Assembly: GCA_024233215.1 (NCBI GenBank)
Contig: JACKPW010000002.1
Span: 1 to 64,000, forward strand
Direction of reading: 5' to 3'
Origin: Verrucomicrobiales bacterium
Lineage (GTDB): Bacteria; Verrucomicrobiota; Verrucomicrobiia; Limisphaerales; J093
DNA: 64,000 nt
A program made the position numbers and the translations under genes. The notes below the pieces were generated by a model. The model was not told the origin of the DNA, did no database searches, and saw only the letters and a list, made by a program, of their open reading frames with translations. This document shows positions 27,201 through 36,800 of the stretch, piece after piece (the first letter of the stretch is position 1; every line of letters starts with the position of its first letter).

Positions 27201-28031
27201 ATGAAACAATACCGTCTCAACCGCCTCTTCAACCCGGCCTCCGGAAACTGTCTCGACGTGGCCATCGACCACGGGGTCTTCAACGTGCGCGGATTCCTGC
27301 AGGGCATCGAAAACATCGAGGACACCATCAAGACCCTCGTTACCTGCGCGCCCGATGCCATCCAGCTCAACGTGGGACAAGCGCCCGTCCTCCAGTCCAT
27401 TCCCGGCAAAGACAAGCCGTCCCTGGTGATGCGCACCGATGTGGCCAATGCCTACAGCAAGGAACTCCCACGCTTCCTCTTCAGCCGGATGATTGGGTCG
27501 CCGGTGGACCAGGCCCTGCAGCTCGACGCCGCGTGCGTTGTGGTAAATCTGTTCGGCATCCCCGGCCAACCGGAGGTGCAGGACCACTGCATTCAGAACA
27601 TCCTCACACTCAAACCCGCTTGTGATCGTTATGGAATGCCGTTGATGATCGAGCCGCTGGTCTTCAAGGCCAGCAATGGCTCGGGGGGTTACCTGGTGGA
27701 TGGGGATCTGGAGAAGATCCTTCCGCTGGTCCGCCAGGCGACCGAACTCGGCGCCGACGTGATCAAGGCCGACCCGACCGACAACGTTGCCGACTACCGC
27801 CTTGTGGTCGAGGTGGCCCGCGTGCCGGTGCTGGTGCGCGGCGGTGGCAAGGCGGACGATCTTGGCGTGCTCCAACGCACGTCGGAAATCATGAGCCAGG
27901 GAGTGCGCGGCCTCGTCTACGGCCGGAACATCATTCAACACCCCAACCCGGCCGGGATGACCAGGGCGCTGATGGACATCGTGCACACCGGCGCCGGCGC
28001 CGAGGAAGCGGCGAAGCACCTGGCCGTTTGA
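27201..28031 (+). CDS. Class I aldolase of the DeoC/LacD/DhnA type
   Basis: The 276-aa product resembles class I aldolases of the DeoC/LacD/fructose-bisphosphate aldolase (DhnA) group, which use a Schiff-base lysine. Visible marks: NCLDVAIDHGVFNVRGF, LDAACVVVNLFGIPGQPEVQ, MPLMIEPLVFKASNGSG, GADVIKADPTDN (the probable catalytic lysine segment) and VLVRGGGKADDLG with the phosphate-binding glycines. The likely reaction is cleavage of a phosphorylated ketose into dihydroxyacetone phosphate and an aldehyde. It lies 45 bases after dhaL on the same strand. Confidence 0.8.
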   Translation: MKQYRLNRLFNPASGNCLDVAIDHGVFNVRGFLQGIENIEDTIKTLVTCAPDAIQLNVGQAPVLQSIPGKDKPSLVMRTDVANAYSKELPRFLFSRMIGSPVDQALQLDAACVVVNLFGIPGQPEVQDHCIQNILTLKPACDRYGMPLMIEPLVFKASNGSGGYLVDGDLEKILPLVRQATELGADVIKADPTDNVADYRLVVEVARVPVLVRGGGKADDLGVLQRTSEIMSQGVRGLVYGRNIIQHPNPAGMTRALMDIVHTGAGAEEAAKHLAV

Positions 28032-28069
28032 CTTCAAAACACCAAGCGAATCAACCACCCTTCACGACC

Positions 28070-28831
28070 ATGAAAGAACCCTCAGACTCCTCCCCCATGA
28101 ACCGCCGCGACTGCCTGAAAGCGATGGGCGCCGCCATGGTGGCCGCCTCGGCCACGGGAGGCGCCACGGCAGCTTCCGGCAAGCCCCTATATCAGGCCGG
28201 CGCCTTCGATGCGGACGCCGCCAAGGCCGCCTGTTTTGCCCTGATGGAGAAGTTCGGGTATCCCATCCCCGACGTCCTGCGTGGTGACGACTTCTGGGTG
28301 TGCGACTTCGTTCAGGGCAACTTCCTCAGGCTCGGCATGGGTGGCGTGTTCTGGATCAACGAAAAGGGGAACTACGGCAGCAATGGGGGAGGGCATTATC
28401 AGGGCGAGTTCAAGGACCGCGACTTCGGCTACCTCGGACACGACATCTACCTGTTGCCCGGGCAGACGCTGCCCGAGCACCGCCACATCGGCGGGCCGGA
28501 AGGCTACGGGCCGAAGATGGAGGCCTGGCAGGTCCGTTACGGCGAGGTGCTGTTCTTCGGCGAGTACCAACGCGCCGGGGACGAGGTGCGAATCGCGGAC
28601 CTGCCTGAGGCGCGGCGGCCTTGGGGGGCCGGGGCGGATTGGTTCAAGTCGAAATACGCCGCCCACCGCACTGCGAAATCAGGCCGGCTCTACAAACTCG
28701 AGGACCCGGAGTCCTGGCATGGTCAGGTGGCCGGTCCGGAGGGCGCCATCGTCACCGAGTATGCCACCTACCACAACCACGTGGAGTTCAGCAAACCCGG
28801 GATGGCATTCGACAACTCAAAGGCCGGATAG
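28070..28831 (+). CDS. Tat-signal cupin, similar to D-lyxose isomerases
   Basis: The product (253 aa from ATG 28070; ATG 28097 is also possible) begins with a Tat-like signal, MNRRDCLKAMGAAMVAASA. The body resembles the cupin D-lyxose/D-mannose isomerase family: GHDIYLLPGQTLPEHRHIG carries the HxH metal pair, MEAWQVRYGEV the glutamate, and YATYHNHVEFSKPG a later histidine. Sugar isomerases are normally cytosolic, so a Tat signal is odd; a periplasmic isomerase or a non-enzymatic cupin are alternatives. It ends the run HzsA-like, dhaK, dhaL, aldolase, cupin. Confidence 0.6.
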   Translation: MKEPSDSSPMNRRDCLKAMGAAMVAASATGGATAASGKPLYQAGAFDADAAKAACFALMEKFGYPIPDVLRGDDFWVCDFVQGNFLRLGMGGVFWINEKGNYGSNGGGHYQGEFKDRDFGYLGHDIYLLPGQTLPEHRHIGGPEGYGPKMEAWQVRYGEVLFFGEYQRAGDEVRIADLPEARRPWGAGADWFKSKYAAHRTAKSGRLYKLEDPESWHGQVAGPEGAIVTEYATYHNHVEFSKPGMAFDNSKAG

Positions 28832-28965
28832 GCTCCTGAATGGGTTCCTGGCCAGTGATCGGGACCTGACCACATCGGGTCCGGCCCATCACTGACCCCC
28901 TTCGCCGAAGGTCTCCGAGGGGTGTCCGCCTCCGGTTCTCCAGGAAAGGCCGGCGTGAGCTCTGC

Positions 28966-29355
28966 TCAACCCGGACCCCGGGAACCCGGGTTCATCCCTG
29001 CCGTCTTTTCGCTCCCTTGGATCCGCCGGAACAACCAGGCCCGGGCGTAGGCCCAGTGGCGCTTGGCCGTCGGGACCGAGACCTGGAGCACCTCGGCGGC
29101 TTCTTCCAGGGTGAGCCCCATGAAGTACCGGAGTTTCACCAACTCGGCTTTCGCAGCATCCTGCGCAGCCAAAGCATCCAGCGCTTCATGGACCGCGACC
29201 AGTTCCTCCTCGCGCCCACCCAGCGTAATCGCCACGTCATCCAGTTCGGTGCGACGCAGCCCACCGCCGTGGCGTACCGCCTGCTTTCGCCGGGCGTTGT
29301 CCACCAGGATACGCCGCATCGCCTCAGCGGCCGCCCGGAAGAAGTGGCTCCGGCC
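28966..29355 (-). pseudogene. C-terminal remnant of an ECF sigma factor
   Basis: The minus-strand frame reads GRSHFFRAAAEAMRRILVDN, RRTELDDVAITLGG, then a region 4 helix-turn-helix (LVKLRYFMGLTLEEAAEVLQ, SVPTAKRHWAYARAWL). This is the end of an ECF sigma factor of the class often found beside WD40 Ser/Thr kinases in PVC bacteria. All of region 2 is missing: just before GRSHFF the reading becomes unrelated and no start codon is available except the internal ATG 29319. It faces away from the kinase gene downstream. Confidence 0.7.
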
Positions 29356-29656
29356 CTGCCTGATCGTTTGGGGCCAACGGGACGAGGTGCTTCCGGAGTG
29401 GATGGGACATCATCTGCGGGACGAGATCCCAGGCGCTCAATTGGTCGAGTTGGCCCTGTGCGGGCATTCCATCCCGAGGGAGTGGCCCGATAAGGCGGCC
29501 GCCATCATCGAGGATTTCATCCGTGAGCGGCCCCGCCAGGTCTGCCCGCTCCGGCTGACCCGCGCTCCGGATCAGGCCGTGGCCTCGTTCCTGCAGCCCG
29601 CCGGCGTTCTCCTTGAAAACAATGACCGCGCATGCTATGGGCAGGACAGTCCCTGA
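29355..29656 (+). pseudogene. C-terminal remnant of an alpha/beta-hydrolase
   Basis: The plus-strand frame reads CLIVWGQRDEVLPEWMGHHL, with the acid residue of an alpha/beta-hydrolase triad, then LVELALCGHSIPREWPDKAA with the catalytic histidine. The nucleophile half is absent because the sequence runs straight into the oppositely oriented sigma-factor remnant at about 29355. The end overlaps nothing and the kinase begins five bases later. Confidence 0.6.
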
Positions 29657-29660
29657 CAGC

Positions 29661-32600
29661 ATGGACCCTTCGCCCGAGTTGGAGCGGATCCTCGAAGCCG
29701 CCCTGGCGGTTGCCGACCTGGGAGAGCGGGCCATGTACGTGGAGGAGGCGTGTCGAGGAGATGCCGCCTTACGGGCGGAGGTTGAGTCCCTGCTTGCCGC
29801 CCATGATCGGGCCGACGGTTTCATGCGCACGCGCGCCATGAGCCAACCGGGCGAAGTGCCCCTCTCGGAGAGACCCGGTGACCGCATCGGCCACTTCAAG
29901 CTCCTCGAAGTCATTGGCGAGGGTGGATTCGGTGTGGTCTGGATGGCCGAACAGGAGGAGCCGGTCCGACGTCGGGTGGCCCTGAAGATCATCAAGCTGG
30001 GCATGGACACCCGGGAGGTGGTGGCGCGGTTTGAGGCCGAACGGCAGGCGCTGGCGCTGATGGATCATCCCAACATCGCCAGTGTCTTTGACGGCGGTGC
30101 GACCGCCACGGGGAGACCCTATTTCGTAATGGAGTTGGTGAAGGGGTTTCCCATTACGGACTACTGCGATGCCAACAAGCTTTCACCCGTCCAACGGCTC
30201 GAGCTGTTCATGCAGGTCTGCCAGGCGGTGCAGCACGCGCACCAGAAGGGGATCATCCATCGGGACCTCAAGCCGACGAACGTGCTGGTGACGGTGAAGG
30301 ACGACCGGCCGGTGCCGAAGGTGATTGACTTCGGGGTGGCGAAGGCGACTCAGGCCCGGCTCACGGAGAAGACGTTGTTCACGCGGTTCCACCAGTGGAT
30401 CGGCACGCCGGCGTACATGAGTCCGGAGCAGGCCGGGTTGGCGAGCCTGGATGTAGACACGCGGAGCGACGTGTATTCGTTGGGAGTGCTGCTTTACGAG
30501 TTGCTGACGGGGCGCACACCGTTCGACACGCGGAAACTGCTGGAGTTGGGTTACGCGGCGGTGCTGCGGACGATCCGGGAGGAGGAGCCGCCGAAACCGA
30601 GCACGCGGTTGAGTTCGCTGACGGAAGAGGAGTTGAGCGCGGTGGCGACGCGGCGTGGGGCGGAGCCGGGAAGGCTGGGGCGGGTGGTGCGTGGGGATTT
30701 GGATTGGATCGTGATGAAGGCGCTGGAGAAGGATCGGAGCCGGCGTTACGAAACGCCCACGGCCCTGGCGCGGGATGTCCAGCGTTTCCTCAGCAGCGAG
30801 CCGGTCAGCGCGGCGGCGCCGACGTTGCGGTATCAACTGGCGCGGTACGCGCAGCGCCATCGGGCGGCCGTTGCCGTGATTCTGCTGATCGCCACGGCGT
30901 TGCTGACCGCCACCGCCATCAGCCTCCGATCTGCTGCCGTCGCGAGGAAGGCGCGCGGTGTCGCGAGCGTGGAACGGGATCGCGCTTCAGCCCAGCAGGC
31001 GATTGCCGAGGCCCGGGCGGAGGAAAGCCGGCAGCGACTGCTGAAACTGAACACCGTCCATGGTCTCCAATTGCTGGATCGCGGCGACTGGTCTGGCGCC
31101 GCGTTGTGGTTCTGCGATGCGTTGGGCCGGATGCCTCGCCGCGAACCCGCGGAAACCGCCACGCGGTTGCGGCTTGGCACCACGCTCATGTACGGGCCGC
31201 GCCTGGTGCAGGCGTGGTTCCATGCCAGCCCGGTCATTCAGGCCGACTTCAGCCCGGATGGCAGGCGCGTACTGGCTGCGGGCCGCGACGGTTTCGCCCG
31301 CATCTGGGAGGTTGCGAGGGGAACCCCCGTGGGAGCCCCCATGGCCCACACGGGACCTTTGCTGGGCGCGGAGTTCAGTCGCGACGGCAGGACCGTTGTC
31401 ACCGCCTGCGAAGACGGGACGGCACGGGTTTGGGAGGCGGACACGGGCAAGCCCCTGGCCGCTCCGCTCACCCATGCCCTGCCGCTCCGGAGGGCATTCT
31501 TCACGGTGGCGGGTGGGGAGGTGGGCACCGTCAGCAGCCGGGATTTCTGGTCGCGGTTGCCTGAAGGAAGGCTGGAGTGGCAGCGCGCCATGAGTGAGGT
31601 ACGACTCTGCAATGTCGCCTCCGGTCAGAAACTCCAGCAGGTCCGCCTGCGGACGACCAACCTGACCCAACTTGCCGTCAGTCCGCTGGGGACCTACATC
31701 GTGGCGGCCTATGCGGATGGCGCGGTGGAAGTGATGGACGGGCGGCTGCGAATCCAACAAAGGCCCGGCAGTTCGTCATCGCGGGTGATGCCGGTGATCA
31801 AGCCGTTGGCCACCATCGTCCAGATCGGGGAGCTTCCTGAGCCGCCGGAAATGAACGAGTCCGGGGCGCCACCGAATGCGGGCCGGGTAATGCCGCACTC
31901 GGGTCGGGTGAACAGCCTGGCTATTAGCCCGGATGAGAAGTTCCTCGTCACGGCGGGCGCCGACGGCAACACCTTGATCCATACGCTTCCCAGCGGTCAA
32001 TGCACGCGGGTGCAGCGTGCCAACGGCAGCCGTCAGGGGACGCCCAATGACGCAGTCCTGCAGGTCGCCTTCAGCCCGGATGGCAGGCGCATCGCGACAT
32101 TGACCGGCGCCGGAACCGTCGAGTTCTGGAACGTTCCTCAAGGCGGAGCCGTCGGCCCCCTGGACCACCCGATTCCGGGAGCAACCTCCCTGGTGTTCAG
32201 TCCCGACGGCCGGTTCGTTGCGGTGTCCAAGAGCGGAGAGGTGCGGGTCTGGGATGTCACGTCCGGGCAGCCGGCAAGCGCGGTTTTGATGCATGCCGCT
32301 GCGGTGACCAGTGTCTCCTTCAATCCGGACGGCACGTTGCTGTTGACGGCCAGTCTCGACGGCGGTGTTCGTTTGTGGGACCTCACCAGCGCGCTGCCAT
32401 CCACGTCACCACTGGTCGATGCCCGCCTCGCGTCCCGTCCAGCAACCCGAAGCCAGTCCTCGCGCGACCCACTGATTTCTTGTTTCAGCCCAGACGAAGC
32501 GCGGGTTGCCACGGTTGCCGACGCCGGATCCGTGCGTGTCTGGGAGAGCGCCACCGGTCGGCCCATCACGCCGGTGATCCGGCCGGGGGTTGATACCGAT

Positions 32601-33875
32601 TCGATGGCATTCAGCCACGATGGGGGTCGCCTGGTAGTCGCGGGCGGAGGGTCTGGAGGTCGGGTGCAGGTGTTCGATGCCACCAGCGGCGCGGCGATCT
32701 CGCCGGTGTTGGTGCTGGACACGTTGGTGCGGCACCTGGCGTTCACTCCGGATGACCGTTGCCTGGTGATCACCGGGGTGAGGGAGGCCTTGATGTTCGA
32801 TGCGGTTTCCGGAGCCGCTGTGCCCGTGCCCGTCCCCTCGGCACCGCCGATTCGCGACCTCGCATTCAGCGCGGATGGCCGCTGGGTTGCCAGTTGTTCC
32901 GAAGCGCCAGCCTCCGAGGCGGAGCCGGCCTGCGTCTGGGAGGTGAACGTCCGCGACGTTGCCACTGGGGAATCCAGCGTGTCGCCACTGAGGATTCCGG
33001 GCGTGCGGGTGGAACCGTTCTCCGGGTCGGCCCCGGAACTGGCATTCAGCGAGGACAGTCGCTGGCTGGCGGTGAAGTGCTGGAGGGGACTGCCCTCGAC
33101 GATGGCGGAACACGCCGGTCCGAAGTGGCACGCCTTTGTCACGGAACTCCGCCGCGGAGCGGCGTTCACTCCCGTGCCCGGTGATTTCATGGGGTGCTTC
33201 TTTGCCATTCATCCGGACCGGTTGTTTCTGCTCAACGGCCGAACCGGCAACACGGTGGTCCGCGACCTGGCGCATGGGGAGAACGTGACGGTCCGCCAAC
33301 CGCAGGAGTACGACTGTGTCCCGCGCGAGGTCAGCCGCAATGGCGCCTGGTTGCTAGGTTCCACCCAGGGAGGATGGCGGATTTGGGAACTGGCCACGGG
33401 CGAAGCGGTCACGCCCATCCTCGAGGACGTCTTGGATGCCGGGCCGGACACCCAACGGGCCTGTTTCAGGTCGGATGGTGGCGTCGTGCTCGCCGGCACT
33501 TTCATGATGCCGCGGCTTTGGCCGGTCGTGCCGGATCGGCGCCCGGTGGACGCCATCGCCCGCGGCGTCCAGTTGCTGGCGGCACGCGAACTGGACGAGT
33601 TCGGGAGCATGGTGCCGCTTTCGCCCGCCCGCCTCATGGAACTGTGGCACAGCGAGGGAGCATCGCATGTCGTTACCGGTGGTGCTTCCACGAATCAGGT
33701 CGTGTGGTGGCACCTGTGTCAGGCCGGCCGGAGCGAACGGTCGGGCGATTGGTTCGCCGCGGAGTTCCATTTGTCCCGCCTGCTGGACACGTCTGGTGAC
33801 GGGACGCAAACCCGGCAGCGGCTTGCCCATGCCCGCAACCAGACCTTATTCGAACTGTTAAACCGCACCCAATGA
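29661..33875 (+). CDS. Transmembrane Ser/Thr protein kinase with C-terminal WD40 propellers
   Basis: The ATG 29661 gives 1404 aa (29622 is an alternative). Kinase domain about residues 75-370: VIGEGGFGVVW glycine loop, VALKIIK lysine, IIHRDLKPTN catalytic loop (about 198), VIDFGVAKA, GTPAYMSPEQAG. A single transmembrane helix (AAVAVILLIATALLTATAI, about 403-423) and a coiled-coil stretch follow. About 900 residues of WD40-type repeats come next, with units such as FSPDGRRIATLTGAG and FSPDGRFVAVSKSG. The kinase is cytosolic and the WD40 part on the other side of the membrane. It opens a five-gene run; the next gene is 19 bases away. Confidence 0.95.
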   Translation: MDPSPELERILEAALAVADLGERAMYVEEACRGDAALRAEVESLLAAHDRADGFMRTRAMSQPGEVPLSERPGDRIGHFKLLEVIGEGGFGVVWMAEQEEPVRRRVALKIIKLGMDTREVVARFEAERQALALMDHPNIASVFDGGATATGRPYFVMELVKGFPITDYCDANKLSPVQRLELFMQVCQAVQHAHQKGIIHRDLKPTNVLVTVKDDRPVPKVIDFGVAKATQARLTEKTLFTRFHQWIGTPAYMSPEQAGLASLDVDTRSDVYSLGVLLYELLTGRTPFDTRKLLELGYAAVLRTIREEEPPKPSTRLSSLTEEELSAVATRRGAEPGRLGRVVRGDLDWIVMKALEKDRSRRYETPTALARDVQRFLSSEPVSAAAPTLRYQLARYAQRHRAAVAVILLIATALLTATAISLRSAAVARKARGVASVERDRASAQQAIAEARAEESRQRLLKLNTVHGLQLLDRGDWSGAALWFCDALGRMPRREPAETATRLRLGTTLMYGPRLVQAWFHASPVIQADFSPDGRRVLAAGRDGFARIWEVARGTPVGAPMAHTGPLLGAEFSRDGRTVVTACEDGTARVWEADTGKPLAAPLTHALPLRRAFFTVAGGEVGTVSSRDFWSRLPEGRLEWQRAMSEVRLCNVASGQKLQQVRLRTTNLTQLAVSPLGTYIVAAYADGAVEVMDGRLRIQQRPGSSSSRVMPVIKPLATIVQIGELPEPPEMNESGAPPNAGRVMPHSGRVNSLAISPDEKFLVTAGADGNTLIHTLPSGQCTRVQRANGSRQGTPNDAVLQVAFSPDGRRIATLTGAGTVEFWNVPQGGAVGPLDHPIPGATSLVFSPDGRFVAVSKSGEVRVWDVTSGQPASAVLMHAAAVTSVSFNPDGTLLLTASLDGGVRLWDLTSALPSTSPLVDARLASRPATRSQSSRDPLISCFSPDEARVATVADAGSVRVWESATGRPITPVIRPGVDTDSMAFSHDGGRLVVAGGGSGGRVQVFDATSGAAISPVLVLDTLVRHLAFTPDDRCLVITGVREALMFDAVSGAAVPVPVPSAPPIRDLAFSADGRWVASCSEAPASEAEPACVWEVNVRDVATGESSVSPLRIPGVRVEPFSGSAPELAFSEDSRWLAVKCWRGLPSTMAEHAGPKWHAFVTELRRGAAFTPVPGDFMGCFFAIHPDRLFLLNGRTGNTVVRDLAHGENVTVRQPQEYDCVPREVSRNGAWLLGSTQGGWRIWELATGEAVTPILEDVLDAGPDTQRACFRSDGGVVLAGTFMMPRLWPVVPDRRPVDAIARGVQLLAARELDEFGSMVPLSPARLMELWHSEGASHVVTGGASTNQVVWWHLCQAGRSERSGDWFAAEFHLSRLLDTSGDGTQTRQRLAHARNQTLFELLNRTQ

Positions 33876-33894
33876 AACCTCGGGAGAAACTCAC

Positions 33895-36800
33895 ATGAAA
33901 GAGGGAAACGCACGTCTTACGCTGTGCTTCGCGCAAGCGCTGTGGCTGGCCAGCCTGGTCCTGGCGACGGCCCTGGCCACCGCGGAGGTGTCACCGACTT
34001 CCGAGCCGGTGGGAGACCTGGGGGGAAAGGATTGTCTGGTCTTCGAAGGCGCCGGGACATTCTCGGGAGAGGGAATCCGGTCGGTGCTGGCCACGCAGAT
34101 GCAGTTCCATCTCCGCGCGGACCCTGCCGCGCTGTTGTCGAACTACCTGCTGTGGCTTGAAACGACCGTGGCGGCCGGCTACCAACACGCCGGGTTTGCC
34201 CGGGTAGCGGTGACAGCAACCGCGGACCGCCCCGGTCACCGGATTCTCGTCACGGTCACGGAGGGAGCGTGCTTCAAGTGCGGCAAGGTCCGAATCACAG
34301 GGCTGGAATCCCCCCTCGCGGAGCAATTGAGGGAGCGTCTGAAGGCGGCTGCCGATCCGGGTCTGGTCAAGCAGGGCGGAACGTTCTTCTACTGGCCCTG
34401 GTGGGAGGGACAACCGGTGCAGGCCGATCACGCCGGTCTCTCAGTGATGAGATCCAGTGTCATCACCGCGTTGGCGGAGTTGAACCGCCACAACGCGGAG
34501 GCGGAGGTCGAGCTCGAGTTTGACGAGGCCGGTTCGTTGGCCGATCTGGTGATCGCCGTTCAGCGGCCGGGAATCCCCGGAACGCTGGATGAAATTGGGG
34601 TGGAAGGCCTCCGGATGAACTCCCAGGAAGATATCCTCTCCTTTCTGCAGCTTCGGCCTGGCATGCCGCTCGAGGGCAGCATCACCAATCAGGTGGTCCG
34701 ACGACTCTGGGAGTCCGGCCGCTTCGGCAGCCACCAAGCCCGGCTTTCGCCGCTCCGGGAGCCGGGGCACTACCGGCTCGACCTTGCCGTGTTCGAGCTC
34801 GCGGATGGCCCGCCGCTTTCGCAGGAACTCAGCGCCGAGGAGCAGGCCTTCCTGAAGCTGCGGGAATGGGTGCTGGACTGGGAGAACCGCCCCGAGGACT
34901 GGCTGCTCGAGGTCGAAGTGGAGCGCGATGGCCGTCACCATACCGCCGAGCTTGCACTGGGTCGGGACGGGCTGGCCATCGTGATTCGCGAGCCCGTCAC
35001 CACGAATCACGCATCCTTGCGGTTTGGCTTGATCGAGGCGTCGGAACACTCCGGCTATTACTCCGGTCGGCAGCGAAGCCGGATCGGCGGGAAACAGGAG
35101 CACGGCCAGCTCGAGTCGTTTCTGAACCTCCAGGGCGGCACGGATGACGACAGCCGAATCAACCTTTCCCTGGGCGCGGGCTGGAGCAGCAAGTTGGATG
35201 GAAGTCCGTATGCCATGAAGCTGGACCTGGCCCCGGTGGCCTTCGTGGCGTTCGCCCATCCGCGCTCGGGAAGTTGCCGGCTGGAACAGGGACTGCTCAC
35301 GGTTCGCAGCAACCCCGGGGAGAATCCTTCCTTCGAAATGACCGCGGAGGCGGCTACCGGGCGGTTCCTCTCCTGGAGGTTCCGCGATTCCGATGATGGG
35401 GTGAAAGGGGTGCTCCGCAGCGAGGAGGGAGCCTTCACGCGGTTGCTGCGAGAGATAGCCACCGAGACCACCGAGTTCACCGACCCCCTGGATCCGCGGC
35501 ACCTGTGGAGCAGCACGCTGGCGTTGCTCGCGCGGGACGTTCGTGAACTGGCTGACAGCGAGTTGTCCGAGGTCCTGGACCGGGCGGCCTCAGGCACCAA
35601 CGGCCAGCCGGGTTTGAGAGATCTCTTCGAGGCCGTGAAGGCGGCCGAGGAACTCCCGTGGAGCGAACTGCTCGCACCGCTGGATTTCCGCAGCGCCAAT
35701 GAGCCGCCGGAAGGCACCGGGCCGGCCTTTCCCTTTGTGATCGACGAGGATTTGCAGGCGCCCAAGGCGGTCAGCGACTGGGTGCGGCTCATGGGGGGAT
35801 TCCTCCTGCAATACAACGATGACCTCTGGCCGCGCGGTTCGTGGCCTTGGACGGTGCTGCGCGATGCCACCCTGCTGGCTGCGGGAGAATCCCACTGGGC
35901 GGCGAGCAACGTGCTGCGTCTTTCCCAGTCCGATGAGATGGGGCCGCTGGGATCCTTGCTTGCCGCGCAGGCACTCAGCCGTTTTGACCCGCGTCTGGCG
36001 ATGCCGCTGGCGGAGCGGGGCGGGGCCTGCGTCACCCTGGAGGCGGTGGGGCACGACCTTCAGATCCTGCTTCGCGGTGACAAGGCGGGTCCGCAGTTCC
36101 TGCGGGCCGCACTCGCGCGGATTCCGGCTCTCAAGGCGGACGACGTGCGGATCCTCCTCAGAGTGTTCGGGACAAGCGGGCTGCCCGTGGTGACGGATGC
36201 GGTCACGGCTTTGGGCGGGAGTCCGGACTTGCCAATGGACGAGGCGCTCCGTCCCGTGCTGGCGCAACACTGGGAAAAGGAGTTGCGTCCGCGTTTTCAG
36301 ACCGCCTTCGCACAACTCTGGCTGACGGGATACCAGGCCGCCTCAATGGGGGTTGAGCCCGCGCGGGCCGCCCAGGTGGCTGGTTGGCTGCGGGAGGCCG
36401 CGGAGCAGGGGTACGCCCCCGCCCAGTTCCTGTTTGGCCGATTGCATCTTCCCGGGCTCGGGGTTCCGGCAGATCCCAGGATCGCGGCGCTCTGGATGGC
36501 CCGGGCCGCGGACCAGCATTATCCGCACGCCACCTGCGAGTTGGGACGACTTTACAAGAGCCTGGGAGGGCTTGAGAACCTGGCGACGGCCGCCGCCTGG
36601 TTCCGGCGGGGCGTGGAGGAGGGGTGTCCCACCGCCAAATACGGGTTGGCCACGCTTCTTCTGTTTGCCGATCTGGGCGCGACTCAAGAGGAACAGGAGG
36701 AAGGACTGCATCTGCTGGAAGCCGCCGCGCGCGAGGGAGTCAAGGAAGCGGATCTCGCCCTTGGCACTGTCCATGAACAACGCCGGCGGATGACCGAGGC

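Noticed and set aside
29613..29661. Earlier start codons for the kinase gene
   Set aside because: They add residues that look like the end of the hydrolase remnant region rather than protein and lack a ribosome site; ATG 29661 begins the family-typical N-terminus.
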